DNA of 64,000 bases from an uncultured Salinimicrobium sp. (lineage in GTDB: Bacteria > Bacteroidota > Bacteroidia > Flavobacteriales > Flavobacteriaceae). The first letter of the stretch is position 1, and each line of letters begins with the position of its first letter. The stretch spans positions 58,391 through 122,390 of the forward strand of contig CAMPKA010000007.1 of the NCBI GenBank assembly GCA_946887075.1, in the 5' to 3' direction. A program made the translations under genes and the position numbers. The notes below the pieces were generated by a model. The model saw nothing but the letters and a program-made list of their open reading frames with translations, was not told the DNA's origin and did no database searches. This document shows positions 44,155 through 53,042 of this stretch, one piece after another.

Positions 44155-44709
44155 ATGCAGAGGAGCAGAGCAGCAGTAAGGTATGCCAGGGCCGTGATGA
44201 GCATGGCCAGGGATCGACATCTCGTACAGGAGGTAAATTCCGATATGGGGCTTATCTCCAAAACGCTTGATGAAAATGAAGATCTTCGGATTTTCCTGAA
44301 GAGCCCGGTCATCAGAAATGACATGAAGAGAAATGTTCTTCAGGAGATCTTCGGTTCGGTGAACGAATTGACAAAGAACCTTTTTGATGTTCTTTTGGAA
44401 AATAACAGGGTGGACATTCTTGCCCAGGTTGCCGCTAAATACCGGTCGTTATACAATGAGCTGCATAAAGTGCAGATTGCCACAGTAATAACAGCGATCC
44501 CTTTGACTCCTGAACTTGAGCAGAAAATGCTCGAAAAGGTAAAAGAACTGACAGGCAAGGAGGCAGAATTGAGAAATGTTGTGAACGAGGAGATCATTGG
44601 AGGCTTTATCCTAAGGGTAGGTGACCTGGAGTACAATGCGAGTGTTAAGGCGCAATTGACCAGTTTGAGCAGGGTTTTACACAACAATACATATATAGCA
44701 AAAATTTAA
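44155..44709 (+). CDS. atpH: ATP synthase F1 subunit delta
   Basis: Stator subunit of 184 residues linking b to the alpha3beta3 crown. N-terminal helical bundle (AVRYARAVMSMARDR), LIENNR-equivalent VLLENNRVDIL, and a C-terminal domain ending GGFILRVGDLEYNASVKAQLTSL, all typical of delta. Starts 4 bp after atpF. The 48-bp gap to the atpA start has a GC-rich stretch with GCTG/CAGC that may form a weak hairpin. Confidence 0.95.
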   Translation: MQRSRAAVRYARAVMSMARDRHLVQEVNSDMGLISKTLDENEDLRIFLKSPVIRNDMKRNVLQEIFGSVNELTKNLFDVLLENNRVDILAQVAAKYRSLYNELHKVQIATVITAIPLTPELEQKMLEKVKELTGKEAELRNVVNEEIIGGFILRVGDLEYNASVKAQLTSLSRVLHNNTYIAKI

Positions 44710-44757
44710 TTGAAACCGGCTGTACCCAGGGGGGCAGCAATATTATTCTTAAAGATT

Positions 44758-46338
44758 ATGGCAGAAATTAATCCGGCTGAGGTATCAGCAATATTGAAGA
44801 AGCAACTTTCGAGTTTTGAAGCGAAAGCGACTTTGGATGAAGTCGGTACTGTACTAAATGTCGGTGATGGTATCGCCAATGTGTACGGTTTGGCTAATGC
44901 TCAGTATGGGGAACTTGTGGAATTCGACGGGGGACTTGAGGGTATCGTCCTCAACCTGGAGGAAGATAATGTCGGAGTCGTACTCCTCGGCCCTTATAAA
45001 AAGGTCAAGGAGGGTGCTACAGTAAAGAGAACCCAAAGAATCGCCTCGATTAATGTAGGTGAAGGGATCGTGGGACGAGTGGTGGATACCCTTGGCGCAC
45101 CCATAGATGGCAAGGGGCCTATAGAAGGGGAGACCTTCCAGATGCCACTGGAGCGAAAGGCACCAGGGGTAATTTTTCGTCAACCGGTGTCGGAGCCACT
45201 TCAGACAGGGATCAAGGCTATCGACGCTATGGTGCCGATTGGCCGGGGACAGAGGGAACTTGTGATCGGAGATCGCCAAACGGGTAAAACCGCTGTGGTC
45301 ATAGACACCATTCTGAATCAAAAGGAATTCTACGACGCAGGGGAACCTGTGTACTGCATCTATGTGGCCATTGGGCAAAAAGCTTCAACTGTTGCGGGTA
45401 TTGCTAAAATGTTGGAGGATCGCGGTGCCTTAGCCTATACCACGATTGTTGCCGCGAATGCATCAGACCCGGCTCCCATGCAGGTTTATGCTCCCTTTGC
45501 AGGTGCTGCGATAGGAGAATACTTCCGGGACACGGGACGTCCTGCACTCATCGTTTACGATGACCTTTCAAAACAGGCGGTAGCCTACCGGGAAGTATCA
45601 CTTTTATTGCGCCGTCCACCAGGAAGGGAAGCATATCCGGGTGATGTTTTCTTTCTTCACTCGAGACTTCTTGAACGTGCTGCAAAAGTAATCGGAGACG
45701 ACGAGATTGCCAGGAATATGAACGACCTTCCTGAGGTTTTAAAGGATAAAGTGAAAGGGGGAGGTTCCCTCACCGCATTACCGTTGATCGAGACCCAGGC
45801 CGGGGACGTTTCTGCATATATCCCGACCAACGTGATCTCTATTACTGACGGGCAGATATTCCTGACTTCAGACCTATTCAACTCCGGGGTTCGGCCGGCT
45901 ATCAACGTAGGAATCTCTGTTTCCAGGGTGGGTGGAGCCGCCCAGATTAAATCGATGAAAAAGGTAGCTGGAACTCTAAAACTGGATCAGGCTCAGTATA
46001 GGGAATTGGAAGCTTTTGCAAAGTTTGGATCGGACCTGGACCCTGCAACAATGGGTGTCATTGAAAAGGGTAAGAGAAACGTGGAAATTCTGAAACAGGC
46101 ACAGAACAATCCATATCCTGTGGAAGATCAAATCGCAATCATATTTGCAGGTTCCAAAAACCTCCTGAGAAATGTTCCTGTGGAAAGCGTTAGGGAATTC
46201 GAGAAGGACTATTTGAACTATCTCGATGCCAAACACAGGGATGTGCTGGATACGCTGAAAGCAGGAAAGCTGACGGATGAGGTCACCGATACCCTTACCA
46301 AGGTAGCAAAGGAGCTTTCGGCGAAATATAAATCTTAA
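44758..46338 (+). CDS. atpA: ATP synthase F1 subunit alpha
   Basis: Non-catalytic nucleotide-binding subunit of 526 residues. Walker [10 protein letters not shown] at about 171-179, the alpha signature [14 protein letters not shown], arginine-finger region within that motif, and a complete C-terminal helical domain ([19 protein letters not shown]). ATG 44758 is the family start ([17 protein letters not shown]); the in-frame TTG 48 bp upstream would add an atypical extension. A stem-loop follows before atpG. Confidence 0.97.
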   Translation: MAEINPAEVSAILKKQLSSFEAKATLDEVGTVLNVGDGIANVYGLANAQYGELVEFDGGLEGIVLNLEEDNVGVVLLGPYKKVKEGATVKRTQRIASINVGEGIVGRVVDTLGAPIDGKGPIEGETFQMPLERKAPGVIFRQPVSEPLQTGIKAIDAMVPIGRGQRELVIGDRQTGKTAVVIDTILNQKEFYDAGEPVYCIYVAIGQKASTVAGIAKMLEDRGALAYTTIVAANASDPAPMQVYAPFAGAAIGEYFRDTGRPALIVYDDLSKQAVAYREVSLLLRRPPGREAYPGDVFFLHSRLLERAAKVIGDDEIARNMNDLPEVLKDKVKGGGSLTALPLIETQAGDVSAYIPTNVISITDGQIFLTSDLFNSGVRPAINVGISVSRVGGAAQIKSMKKVAGTLKLDQAQYRELEAFAKFGSDLDPATMGVIEKGKRNVEILKQAQNNPYPVEDQIAIIFAGSKNLLRNVPVESVREFEKDYLNYLDAKHRDVLDTLKAGKLTDEVTDTLTKVAKELSAKYKS

Positions 46339-46347
46339 ATGACAGAC

Positions 46348-46374
46348 GGGCTGGAGGATGCCATCCTCCGGCTC
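46348..46374 (+). promoter_or_regulatory. Stem-loop between atpA and atpG
   Basis: GGGCTGGAGGAT (46348-46359) and ATCCTCCGGCTC (46363-46374) form a 12-bp stem with two G-U pairs and a 3-base loop, followed by a short T-rich stretch (TTTATCTT). It begins 9 bp after the atpA stop and ends 22 bp before the atpG start. It is strong enough to act as a leaky terminator or 3' stabiliser, separating alpha (three copies per complex) from gamma (one copy). Confidence 0.65.
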
Positions 46375-46396
46375 TTTATCTTAAGGATCCAACAGA

Positions 46397-47257
46397 ATGG
46401 CCAATTTAAAAGAACTTAGAAGCAGGATAATTTCAGTATCCTCGACCATGCAAATCACCAGTGCCATGAAAATGGTTTCTGCTGCCAAGTTGAGTCGGGC
46501 ACAAGATGCGATTACAGCCATGCGGCCTTATTCGCAGAAATTGTCAGAGTTGCTTCAGAGTCTCAGCGCGACTTTGGGAGACGACCAGGAAAGCAAATAT
46601 TCACAGCAGCGGGAGGTCAGGAAGGTGCTTATTGTAGCTATTTCTTCGAACCGGGGTTTGGCTGGTGCTTTCAATAGCAATATCGTCAAGGCGGTAAAGG
46701 ATCTCGCGGTAACTGAATATGCGGGGAAGGACATAGAGGTCATGACGATCGGGAAAAAAGCCAATGATATTCTCAAGAAATCGTTTAAGATCCAGAAGAA
46801 CAATACTGAAGTCTATGACAACCTGCATTTCGACTATGTTGCTGCGATCGGGGAAGAACTGATGGAGCACTTCGTCTCTGGGCGTTACGATAAGATAGTT
46901 CTGGTATACAACCAGTTCAAGAATGCGGCAACGCAGGTCGTAATGAGGGAACAATTCTTACCCGTAGTACCGGTCGAGAAGAAGGACACGCTCATCCTGG
47001 ATTACATATTCGAGCCCTCCAAGGAGGAAATTGTGAAGGAGTTGGTGCCAAAATCCCTGAAGATGCAGCTTTTCAAGGCGTTGCGGGATTCTTTCGCTTC
47101 GGAGCATGGGGCAAGGATGACTGCCATGCACAAAGCGACGGATAATGCGACCGAACTTCGGGATTCTCTCAAGTTGTCTTACAACAAGGCCCGGCAGGCT
47201 TCTATTACTAACGAAATCCTTGAAATCGTAGGGGGAGCAGAAGCCCTGAACAAGTAA
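46397..47257 (+). CDS. atpG: ATP synthase F1 subunit gamma
   Basis: Central-shaft subunit of 286 residues. N-terminal helix ISSTMQITSAMKMVSAAKL-type (here SVSSTMQITSAMKMVSAAKL without the first residues), the conserved SSNRGLAGAFNSNI, and the C-terminal helix MTAMHKATDNATELRDSLKLSYNKARQASITNEILEIV. It closes the operon; an intrinsic terminator lies 26 bp after the stop. atpD and atpC (beta, epsilon) are not present and must be elsewhere, as usual in Bacteroidota. Confidence 0.96.
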   Translation: MANLKELRSRIISVSSTMQITSAMKMVSAAKLSRAQDAITAMRPYSQKLSELLQSLSATLGDDQESKYSQQREVRKVLIVAISSNRGLAGAFNSNIVKAVKDLAVTEYAGKDIEVMTIGKKANDILKKSFKIQKNNTEVYDNLHFDYVAAIGEELMEHFVSGRYDKIVLVYNQFKNAATQVVMREQFLPVVPVEKKDTLILDYIFEPSKEEIVKELVPKSLKMQLFKALRDSFASEHGARMTAMHKATDNATELRDSLKLSYNKARQASITNEILEIVGGAEALNK

Positions 47258-47282
47258 TCGGATTGCAGCCCTCATAACTTAT

Positions 47283-47314
47283 AGCTTCGCTTTTTTTGGC
47301 GGAGCTTTTTTTTT
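47283..47314 (+). terminator. Intrinsic terminator of the atp operon
   Basis: AGCTTCGC (47283-47290) pairs with GCGGAGCT (47299-47306), an 8-bp stem with one G-U and an 8-base loop, followed directly by a run of about nine T (47306-47314). Located 26 bp after the atpG stop. Confidence 0.85.
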
Positions 47315-47358
47315 GGTACCACTTTTGAACCTGTATTTTCATATAAAATTGTATTCCT

Positions 47359-47859
47359 ATGAAGAGCTTCTGGTACAGCCTCCTGACGATAAACAGCGTA
47401 TTGCTCCTGGTTTCCTGTGCAAATGGGAAAAAAACCGGAGAAGAATCCCAACTCGGTGCCGAGGGCGCCTATTACGCTACTTGGACTTCGGATACCAGGG
47501 ACGCCCCATCTGGTTTGAATCTTTTCATTCCTTTGAAGGGAATTGCAGGCAACGAACCTGATTCTGTATATTTCAGAGGTCAAAAAGCCCCACTTGAAAA
47601 AGTTTCCGGTCAGGAAAATCTCTATGTAGCGGAATTCAGAAAAGCCTCCGTTTCGGCCGTCAATCCCGAACTCATTATGCACAAAGACCCTCGGAAGGAA
47701 TATGGAAATAAGGTGGTGCCCATTCAGGCTCAAATTCCCTTTGATCTGGAGGAGGATGAGGCTGTGATCATTTATTCCGGAGCGGGAGTTCCTCAGTTTT
47801 TCAAGATCACAGGGATCAGGCAAAAAGATATGGACGCCTCCCCGATAAAAAACCCGTAA
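47359..47859 (+). CDS. Hypothetical lipoprotein
   Basis: Protein of 166 residues with a lipoprotein signal (MKSFWYSLLTINSVLLLVSC, cysteine at 20). The mature part is beta-rich (SVYFRGQKAPLEK, LYVAEFRKASVSAV, VVPIQAQIPFDLEEDEAVIIYSG) and may be a small sandwich domain. I do not recognise the family with certainty; similar small lipoproteins occur in Flavobacteria. It lies alone between the atp terminator and the flippase gene, whose promoter begins 4 bp after its stop. Confidence 0.75.
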   Translation: MKSFWYSLLTINSVLLLVSCANGKKTGEESQLGAEGAYYATWTSDTRDAPSGLNLFIPLKGIAGNEPDSVYFRGQKAPLEKVSGQENLYVAEFRKASVSAVNPELIMHKDPRKEYGNKVVPIQAQIPFDLEEDEAVIIYSGAGVPQFFKITGIRQKDMDASPIKNP

Positions 47860-47862
47860 AAA

Positions 47863-47894
47863 TTGGAACTTCTGAAGGGCAAATAGTAGATTTG
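47863..47894 (+). promoter_or_regulatory. Promoter of the flippase gene (TTG-N21-TAGATTTG)
   Basis: TTG (47863-47865) and TAGATTTG (47887-47894) are 21 bp apart, a full consensus match. The -7 element ends 18 bp before the TTG start codon at 47913, giving a short leader. It supports the TTG start. Confidence 0.65.
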
Positions 47895-47912
47895 TGATGA
47901 AAAATTCAACTA

Positions 47913-49364
47913 TTGGCTCTTTTTCAGAAGCTTTTCCGGCAAACCTTTGTATACGGCCTTGCGACGGTGGTTCCCCGGATGCTATCATTCCTCCTCCTTC
48001 CTTTGTATACCTTTTACCTCCCCAGAGCAGAATTTGGTGAAGTGACCATAGTGTTTGCCTGGCTTGCTGTCTTCAATGTGGTCCTGGCCTACGGGATGGA
48101 GACGGCTTTTTTTCGTTTTTTTCATCAGGAGAAATATCGTGCAACGGTAACTTCCACCTCGGCGGTTTCCCTGATCATCTCGACAGGTCTCTTCGTTGGC
48201 GCTGGATTGCTACTGCAGAAGGAGATCTCCACAGCCACCGCCATTCAACCACATTATCTATCATATGTTCTTTGGATTCTGGCCTTTGACGCCCTGACAA
48301 CCATCCCCTTTGCATGGATGAGAGCCCGAGAGAAACCAGCCTTGTTTGCAGCCATAAAGATCGGTAACGTTGCAGTCAATCTTGGTTTAAACATCTTCTT
48401 TATAGCGTATTTGCCTGATCTGGCAAGCGACAATAACCTGTTCGAAGGGATTTATATTCCGGATCATGAAATCGCCTATATCTTCCTGTCCAATCTCATT
48501 GCATCTGGTCTCACCCTGGCTGTTCTACTGCCATTTTACCTAAGGCTGTCATTCCGTTTTGAAATGCAGTTGTGGAAAAAGATGCTGCAATACAGTTTTC
48601 CCATTCTTATTGCGGGAGTAGGATTCGTGATCAATGAAGTATTCGATAAGATACTCCTTGCCTGGATGTTGCCGGAGAATATAGCGAAAGCTGAAGTCGG
48701 GGCCTACCAGGCTTGTTACCGGCTCGCCCTCTTCATGACCCTTTTTGCTACAGCTTTCAGATTGGGAATAGAACCCTTCTTTTTCAGTCATGCCCGGGAA
48801 AAGGATTCCCGTCGGAATTATGCCACCATTACCAAATATTTCGTTGTTTTTGGTGCTGGAATACTTCTGGTGATTACTGTTTTTGCAGATCTTCTCAAGT
48901 TAATTCTGATTCAGGATTCGGCCTATTGGGAGGCCATGGTAGTGGTCCCCCTCATCTTGATCGCCAATTTTTTTCTTGGGATTTATCATAACCTCTCTGT
49001 CTGGTATAAAATCAGTGACCGGACTTCCTTCGCGGCCTATATCTCCTTGTTCGGGGCAGGCATTACGCTATGGCTGAACTTATGGCTGATCCCTTACTTC
49101 GGATATGTCGGTTCGGCCATTGCGACTGTTGCCGCCTATGGAAGTATGATGTTACTCTCCTTCCTGCTGGGAAGGAAATACTTTCCCATTCCGTATGACC
49201 TCAAGAGAATAGGCAGTTATCTGGTGATCTCGATAGGATTTTCCCTGGTGTATTTCTACCTTTTTCGGCAAAATTACTATCTGGGAAGTATTTTAATTCT
49301 TATCTTTTTTGCTCTTATTTATTATTCCGAAAAAGCGGATCTCAGAAAGATGTTGAGGTCCTGA
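47913..49364 (+). CDS. Wzx-type polysaccharide flippase
   Basis: Polytopic membrane protein of 483 residues with 12-14 hydrophobic helices in the MATE/MOP fold and the Wzx-like start (QKLFRQTFVYGLATVVPRMLSFLLLP). It carries lipid-linked sugar repeat units across the inner membrane. The start is a TTG; the in-frame stop at 47898-47900 rules out an upstream ATG in this frame. Followed by dut after 28 bp. No wzy polymerase gene is adjacent. Confidence 0.88.
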   Translation: MALFQKLFRQTFVYGLATVVPRMLSFLLLPLYTFYLPRAEFGEVTIVFAWLAVFNVVLAYGMETAFFRFFHQEKYRATVTSTSAVSLIISTGLFVGAGLLLQKEISTATAIQPHYLSYVLWILAFDALTTIPFAWMRAREKPALFAAIKIGNVAVNLGLNIFFIAYLPDLASDNNLFEGIYIPDHEIAYIFLSNLIASGLTLAVLLPFYLRLSFRFEMQLWKKMLQYSFPILIAGVGFVINEVFDKILLAWMLPENIAKAEVGAYQACYRLALFMTLFATAFRLGIEPFFFSHAREKDSRRNYATITKYFVVFGAGILLVITVFADLLKLILIQDSAYWEAMVVVPLILIANFFLGIYHNLSVWYKISDRTSFAAYISLFGAGITLWLNLWLIPYFGYVGSAIATVAAYGSMMLLSFLLGRKYFPIPYDLKRIGSYLVISIGFSLVYFYLFRQNYYLGSILILIFFALIYYSEKADLRKMLRS

Positions 49365-49392
49365 AAAAGCTTTATTTCTAAATGCAACGTGA

Positions 49393-49827
49393 ATGAATGT
49401 CAAGATCATAAACAAGTCCTCCCATCCGTTACCTTCCTATGAAACAGGTTCGTCTGCGGGAATGGATTTAAGGGCTTCTATTTCGGAACCTATTACCCTT
49501 GGTTCCTTGGAAAGAACAGTAATCAAAACAGGTCTTTTTATCGAGCTTCCTGTGGGATACGAGGCCCAGGTAAGGCCGAGGAGTGGCCTTGCTGCCAAAA
49601 AAGGAATTTCGATACTCAATTCCCCGGGCACAATAGATGCCGATTACAGGGGAGAAATAGGTGTCATCCTGGTCAATCTTTCCCGCGAACCCTATACCAT
49701 TGAAAACGGAGACCGAATCGCCCAGCTGGTGATTTCTCGTCATGAACACATTTTCTGGAAAGAGGTGGAAATTCTTGAAGAAACCACGCGCGGAGAAGGC
49801 GGATTTGGCAGCACTGGAAGCAAATAG
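49393..49827 (+). CDS. dut: Deoxyuridine 5'-triphosphate nucleotidohydrolase
   Basis: Trimeric dUTPase of 144 residues that hydrolyses dUTP to dUMP, preventing uracil incorporation. All five motifs are visible: AGMDLRA (motif 1), RPRSGLA (motif 2), [14 protein letters not shown] (motif 3), RIAQLVI (motif 4) and GEGGFGSTG (motif 5, the C-terminal arm). Full length. Lies between flippase and nucleotidyltransferase, a common Flavobacterial order. Confidence 0.97.
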   Translation: MNVKIINKSSHPLPSYETGSSAGMDLRASISEPITLGSLERTVIKTGLFIELPVGYEAQVRPRSGLAAKKGISILNSPGTIDADYRGEIGVILVNLSREPYTIENGDRIAQLVISRHEHIFWKEVEILEETTRGEGGFGSTGSK

Positions 49828-49865
49828 GGGAGAAAGTGCCCTGGTTTAACCATTAAAATTAAAAA

Positions 49866-50876
49866 ATGAAAATAATAGTGCCCATGGCAGGAAGAGGCTC
49901 AAGGCTTCGTCCGCATACCCTTACTATACCCAAACCCTTGATTCCCATCGCAGGAAAGCCGATTGTACATCGGCTCGTGGAAGATATTTCCAGGGTCCTG
50001 GATGAGGAAATAGATGAGATTGCCTTTATCATAGGAGCGGATTTCGGAGAGCAGGTGGAGAAAGAACTTAAGCAAATAGCCAAAAGCCTGGGTGCCAAAG
50101 GAACCATTTATTATCAGGACAAACCAATGGGCACCGGTCATGCTATAATGTGCGCCGGAGATTCTTTAGAGGGTCCAGCCGTGATTGCCTATGCGGATAC
50201 ACTTTTCCGGGCGGACTTCACGTTAGATAAGGAAGCCGATGGCGTAATATGGGTGAAACAGGTGGCGGATCCTTCGTCCTACGGGGTGATTAGGTTGAAT
50301 GATAAACAGGAAATAACGGATCTGGTAGAGAAACCCTCCACTTTCGTGTCCGACCTTGCCGTTATCGGGATTTATTATTTCAAGGATGTTGGGGTTCTCA
50401 AACAGGAACTTCAGGGAGTCCTTGACGAGAACATCCTCAGGGGTGGAGAGTATCAGATTAATGATGGCATTGAGAGGATGAAAACCAAGGGCATGAAATT
50501 TGTTCCTGGAAAGGTAGAGGAATGGATGGACTGCGGAAACAAGAGGGTTACGGTTGAGACCAATACCAGAATGCTGGGCTTTCTTCAGGACGAAGGGAAG
50601 GACCTGGTAGCAGCGGATCTGAAACAGGAGAACTCTGAGATCATTGCCCCTTGTTTTATAGGGGAAAATGTAGTTCTTAAAAATGCTGTTATCGGTCCTA
50701 ATGTTTCCCTGGGCAACGGCTGTAAGATCGTGAATTCGAAAATCAGCGACAGTCTGATCCAGAACTTTGCTGAGGTGAAAAATGCGCAGTTATCGAATGC
50801 CATGATCGGAAATTTCGCCAGGTTTAACGGCGAGTTCACCGAGATCAGCATAGGGGATTACTCGGTTTTGGAATAA
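49866..50876 (+). CDS. Sugar-phosphate nucleotidyltransferase
   Basis: Protein of 336 residues. N-terminal nucleotidyltransferase with pyrophosphorylase loop GRGSRLRPHTLTIPKPL (about 9-25), GTGHAIMCAGDS and YADTLF, the EKP motif and WMDCGNK. The C-terminal ~80 residues contain hexapeptide-like repeats (APCFIGENVVLKNAVIGPNVSLGN), as in left-handed beta-helix acyltransferase-type enzymes. The sugar substrate (glucose-1-P, mannose-1-P or N-acetylglucosamine-1-P) cannot be determined. Followed after 20 bp by the TPR gene. Confidence 0.88.
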   Translation: MKIIVPMAGRGSRLRPHTLTIPKPLIPIAGKPIVHRLVEDISRVLDEEIDEIAFIIGADFGEQVEKELKQIAKSLGAKGTIYYQDKPMGTGHAIMCAGDSLEGPAVIAYADTLFRADFTLDKEADGVIWVKQVADPSSYGVIRLNDKQEITDLVEKPSTFVSDLAVIGIYYFKDVGVLKQELQGVLDENILRGGEYQINDGIERMKTKGMKFVPGKVEEWMDCGNKRVTVETNTRMLGFLQDEGKDLVAADLKQENSEIIAPCFIGENVVLKNAVIGPNVSLGNGCKIVNSKISDSLIQNFAEVKNAQLSNAMIGNFARFNGEFTEISIGDYSVLE

Positions 50877-50896
50877 AAGATATAAGGAAAATATCC

Positions 50897-52273
50897 ATGT
50901 CAGGTCATATCAGAGTTTTTGTGATTGTACTGGGGTTGCTGACGGTCCAACTTTCCGCTCAGGAACCGGAAGGCATTGTGATAGAAGTACCCAAGGATGA
51001 TCTGGGAGAGGTCAATGATGCATTTCAGGAGCATTTTTTTGAGGCCCTGAAACAAAAAGCGATTGAAAACTACGGAAAAGCAGTTGATGCCTTGATTCAA
51101 TGTCTCGCCTTGAGACCTGAAGAGGCTGTGGTATATCTTGAACTCGGAAAAAACTTCAATGCCCTCGGGGCATTTCCTGAAGCCGCGGCATATCTCGAGA
51201 GGGGAAGGCGTGTGGCACCAGGAAATCAGGCTATTCTTTCTGAACTCTATAACACCTACTATCTCAGTAAGGATTTCGGGAATGCCCTTTCAGTGGTAAA
51301 GGAGCTTGCAAAACAGGATGATTCTTATAAGGAGGACCTGGTTAATCTGTATATCATGAATGAGCAATTCGACGCGGCACTGGACCTCCTTGATTCTCTC
51401 GAGTCCCAGTATGGGTCTAACAGTTACAGAGAGGGTCTTAGAAGACAGATCTACGCCCGGACCGGGAATCTTGATGCGCAGATTAATGACCTGGAGCAAG
51501 GCATTGCCAAGAATCCTGAAAATGAACAGGAATACCTGAATCTTATTTTCGTGTACAGCGAAAACGGCCAGCATGAAAAAGCCTTTGAGACGGCTCAGGA
51601 ACTGCTTCGGATTCATCCATCCTCGGAGCTGGTCCACCTCGCGCTATATAAGTTCCACATTTCAAGGAGCGAATCAGAGCAAGCGGTTAATTCGATGAAA
51701 ATATTGCTGAAGAGTGATCAAATTGACGAGTTGACGAAATACCAGGCCCTAAATGATTTTCTGCTATACGTCTCAGAGGATCCTGCCCTGGAAAAGGAGC
51801 TTGTTGAACTGGTAGAAATTTTCTCATCCAAAGAGGGAAACACAAAAGTCTATCAGCAACTCGGCACCTTTTTTCTGGAGAAAGGAAGAAAGCAACAGGC
51901 CCTGGAATATTTTACATTGGCCCTGGAAAATTCGGATCTGGAATTCGACCTGCTTCGCGAGGTAATCCATCTTCAATGGGAAATGGGTCATTATGATAGA
52001 GTGGCAGAGCTCGGGGCGGAAGGGCTCGAGATCTTTCCAACTCAGGTGTGGCTGTACCTGATCTCGGCAAAGGCGCAGAATGAATTAGGAAATTCGGCAT
52101 CTGCAGAAGACCTCTTGCTCAGTGCAGAGGATTTTCTTCTGGAAGAGGGAGATTTAGCCATTGCAATCTATGAAGAGCTTGCCAAAACCTATAGCCTTAT
52201 CGGGGAGCCGGAAAAAGCTTCTTTATATCTCGAAAAGGCAAAAAAAATAAAAAATCAACAATCGAATGAATAG
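50897..52273 (+). CDS. TPR-repeat protein (exported)
   Basis: Protein of 458 residues with a signal peptide (about 1-23, ending LSAQ) and TPR-like helical repeats from about 45 on (AVDALIQCLALRPEEAVVYLELGKNFNALG, ALEYFTLALENSDLEFDLLREVIHLQWEMG and others). TPR domains mediate protein-protein contact; this one probably scaffolds periplasmic or envelope assembly. Overlaps the DUF4292 gene by 8 bp, which in turn overlaps the EnvC-like gene by 4 bp. The three are one translationally coupled unit. Confidence 0.88.
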   Translation: MSGHIRVFVIVLGLLTVQLSAQEPEGIVIEVPKDDLGEVNDAFQEHFFEALKQKAIENYGKAVDALIQCLALRPEEAVVYLELGKNFNALGAFPEAAAYLERGRRVAPGNQAILSELYNTYYLSKDFGNALSVVKELAKQDDSYKEDLVNLYIMNEQFDAALDLLDSLESQYGSNSYREGLRRQIYARTGNLDAQINDLEQGIAKNPENEQEYLNLIFVYSENGQHEKAFETAQELLRIHPSSELVHLALYKFHISRSESEQAVNSMKILLKSDQIDELTKYQALNDFLLYVSEDPALEKELVELVEIFSSKEGNTKVYQQLGTFFLEKGRKQQALEYFTLALENSDLEFDLLREVIHLQWEMGHYDRVAELGAEGLEIFPTQVWLYLISAKAQNELGNSASAEDLLLSAEDFLLEEGDLAIAIYEELAKTYSLIGEPEKASLYLEKAKKIKNQQSNE

Positions 52274-53042
52274 AAGTATGAGATTCCTACTGGGGATGCT
52301 GTTACTGGCAATAACATCCTGTGGCGCACGTAAAGCGCGCATGGGAGGGACTCCTGTTGAGGATGCAGCTGTGACGGCCATCGTGGAAAAGCATTATGCC
52401 AACGAGGTTGATTTTGAAACCTTGCAAGGGAGACTGAACGTTAATTATCAGAATGAGGATCGGGAGCAGAATGTCACGGTTTCCTTCAGAATGAAGAAGG
52501 ATGATACGATCTGGATGAGCGGTCAGTTGCTGGGAATCCCTCTGGCAAAGGTACTGATCACCCCTTCCTCGGTCCAGTTCTATGAAAAGATCACCCAGAC
52601 CTATTTTGATGGCGATTTTCGACTTCTGAGCGATATTCTCGGCACACCCCTGGATTTTCAAAAAGTCCAGAACCTGCTTTTGGGACAGGCGATATATGAT
52701 TTGCGGAAAGAACCTTACTCATTGGTTGAATCTGAACGAGGCTATCAGTTGAAACCAGTAACGGATTCCAACCTGAAGAAGTTGTTCCTGCTCGACACAA
52801 GAAATTTCCGGATCCTTGCCCAGCAACTCGGACAGGTTGAAGCGGGCAGGGGCGTCACCATTTCATATCCGGAATACCAGAAATTCGGAGATCAGGAATT
52901 TCCGGGCGAGATTCTCATAGTCGCCTCTGACGGCCCGGAGAATACCAAACTGGATCTGGCCTTCAAATCTCTCGAATTCGACGTGCCAGTGAGATTTCCA
53001 TTTTCCATACCTTCGGGCTATGAAGAAATCATTGTGGAATGA
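52266..53042 (+). CDS. DUF4292 family lipoprotein (LolB/LolA-like fold)
   Basis: Protein of 258 residues with a lipoprotein signal (MRFLLGMLLLAITSC; cysteine near 19 from the first ATG). The mature domain is beta-rich: FETLQGRLNVNYQ, VSFRMKKDDTIWMSGQLLGIPLAKVLITPSSVQFYEKI, then a C-terminal LDLAFKSLEFDVPVRFPFSIP. DUF4292 is an unknown-function family resembling LolB/outer-membrane lipoprotein carriers, so lipoprotein transport or anchoring at the outer membrane is a reasonable but unproven role. Overlaps its neighbours by 8 bp and 4 bp. Confidence 0.85.
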   Translation: MNRSMRFLLGMLLLAITSCGARKARMGGTPVEDAAVTAIVEKHYANEVDFETLQGRLNVNYQNEDREQNVTVSFRMKKDDTIWMSGQLLGIPLAKVLITPSSVQFYEKITQTYFDGDFRLLSDILGTPLDFQKVQNLLLGQAIYDLRKEPYSLVESERGYQLKPVTDSNLKKLFLLDTRNFRILAQQLGQVEAGRGVTISYPEYQKFGDQEFPGEILIVASDGPENTKLDLAFKSLEFDVPVRFPFSIPSGYEEIIVE

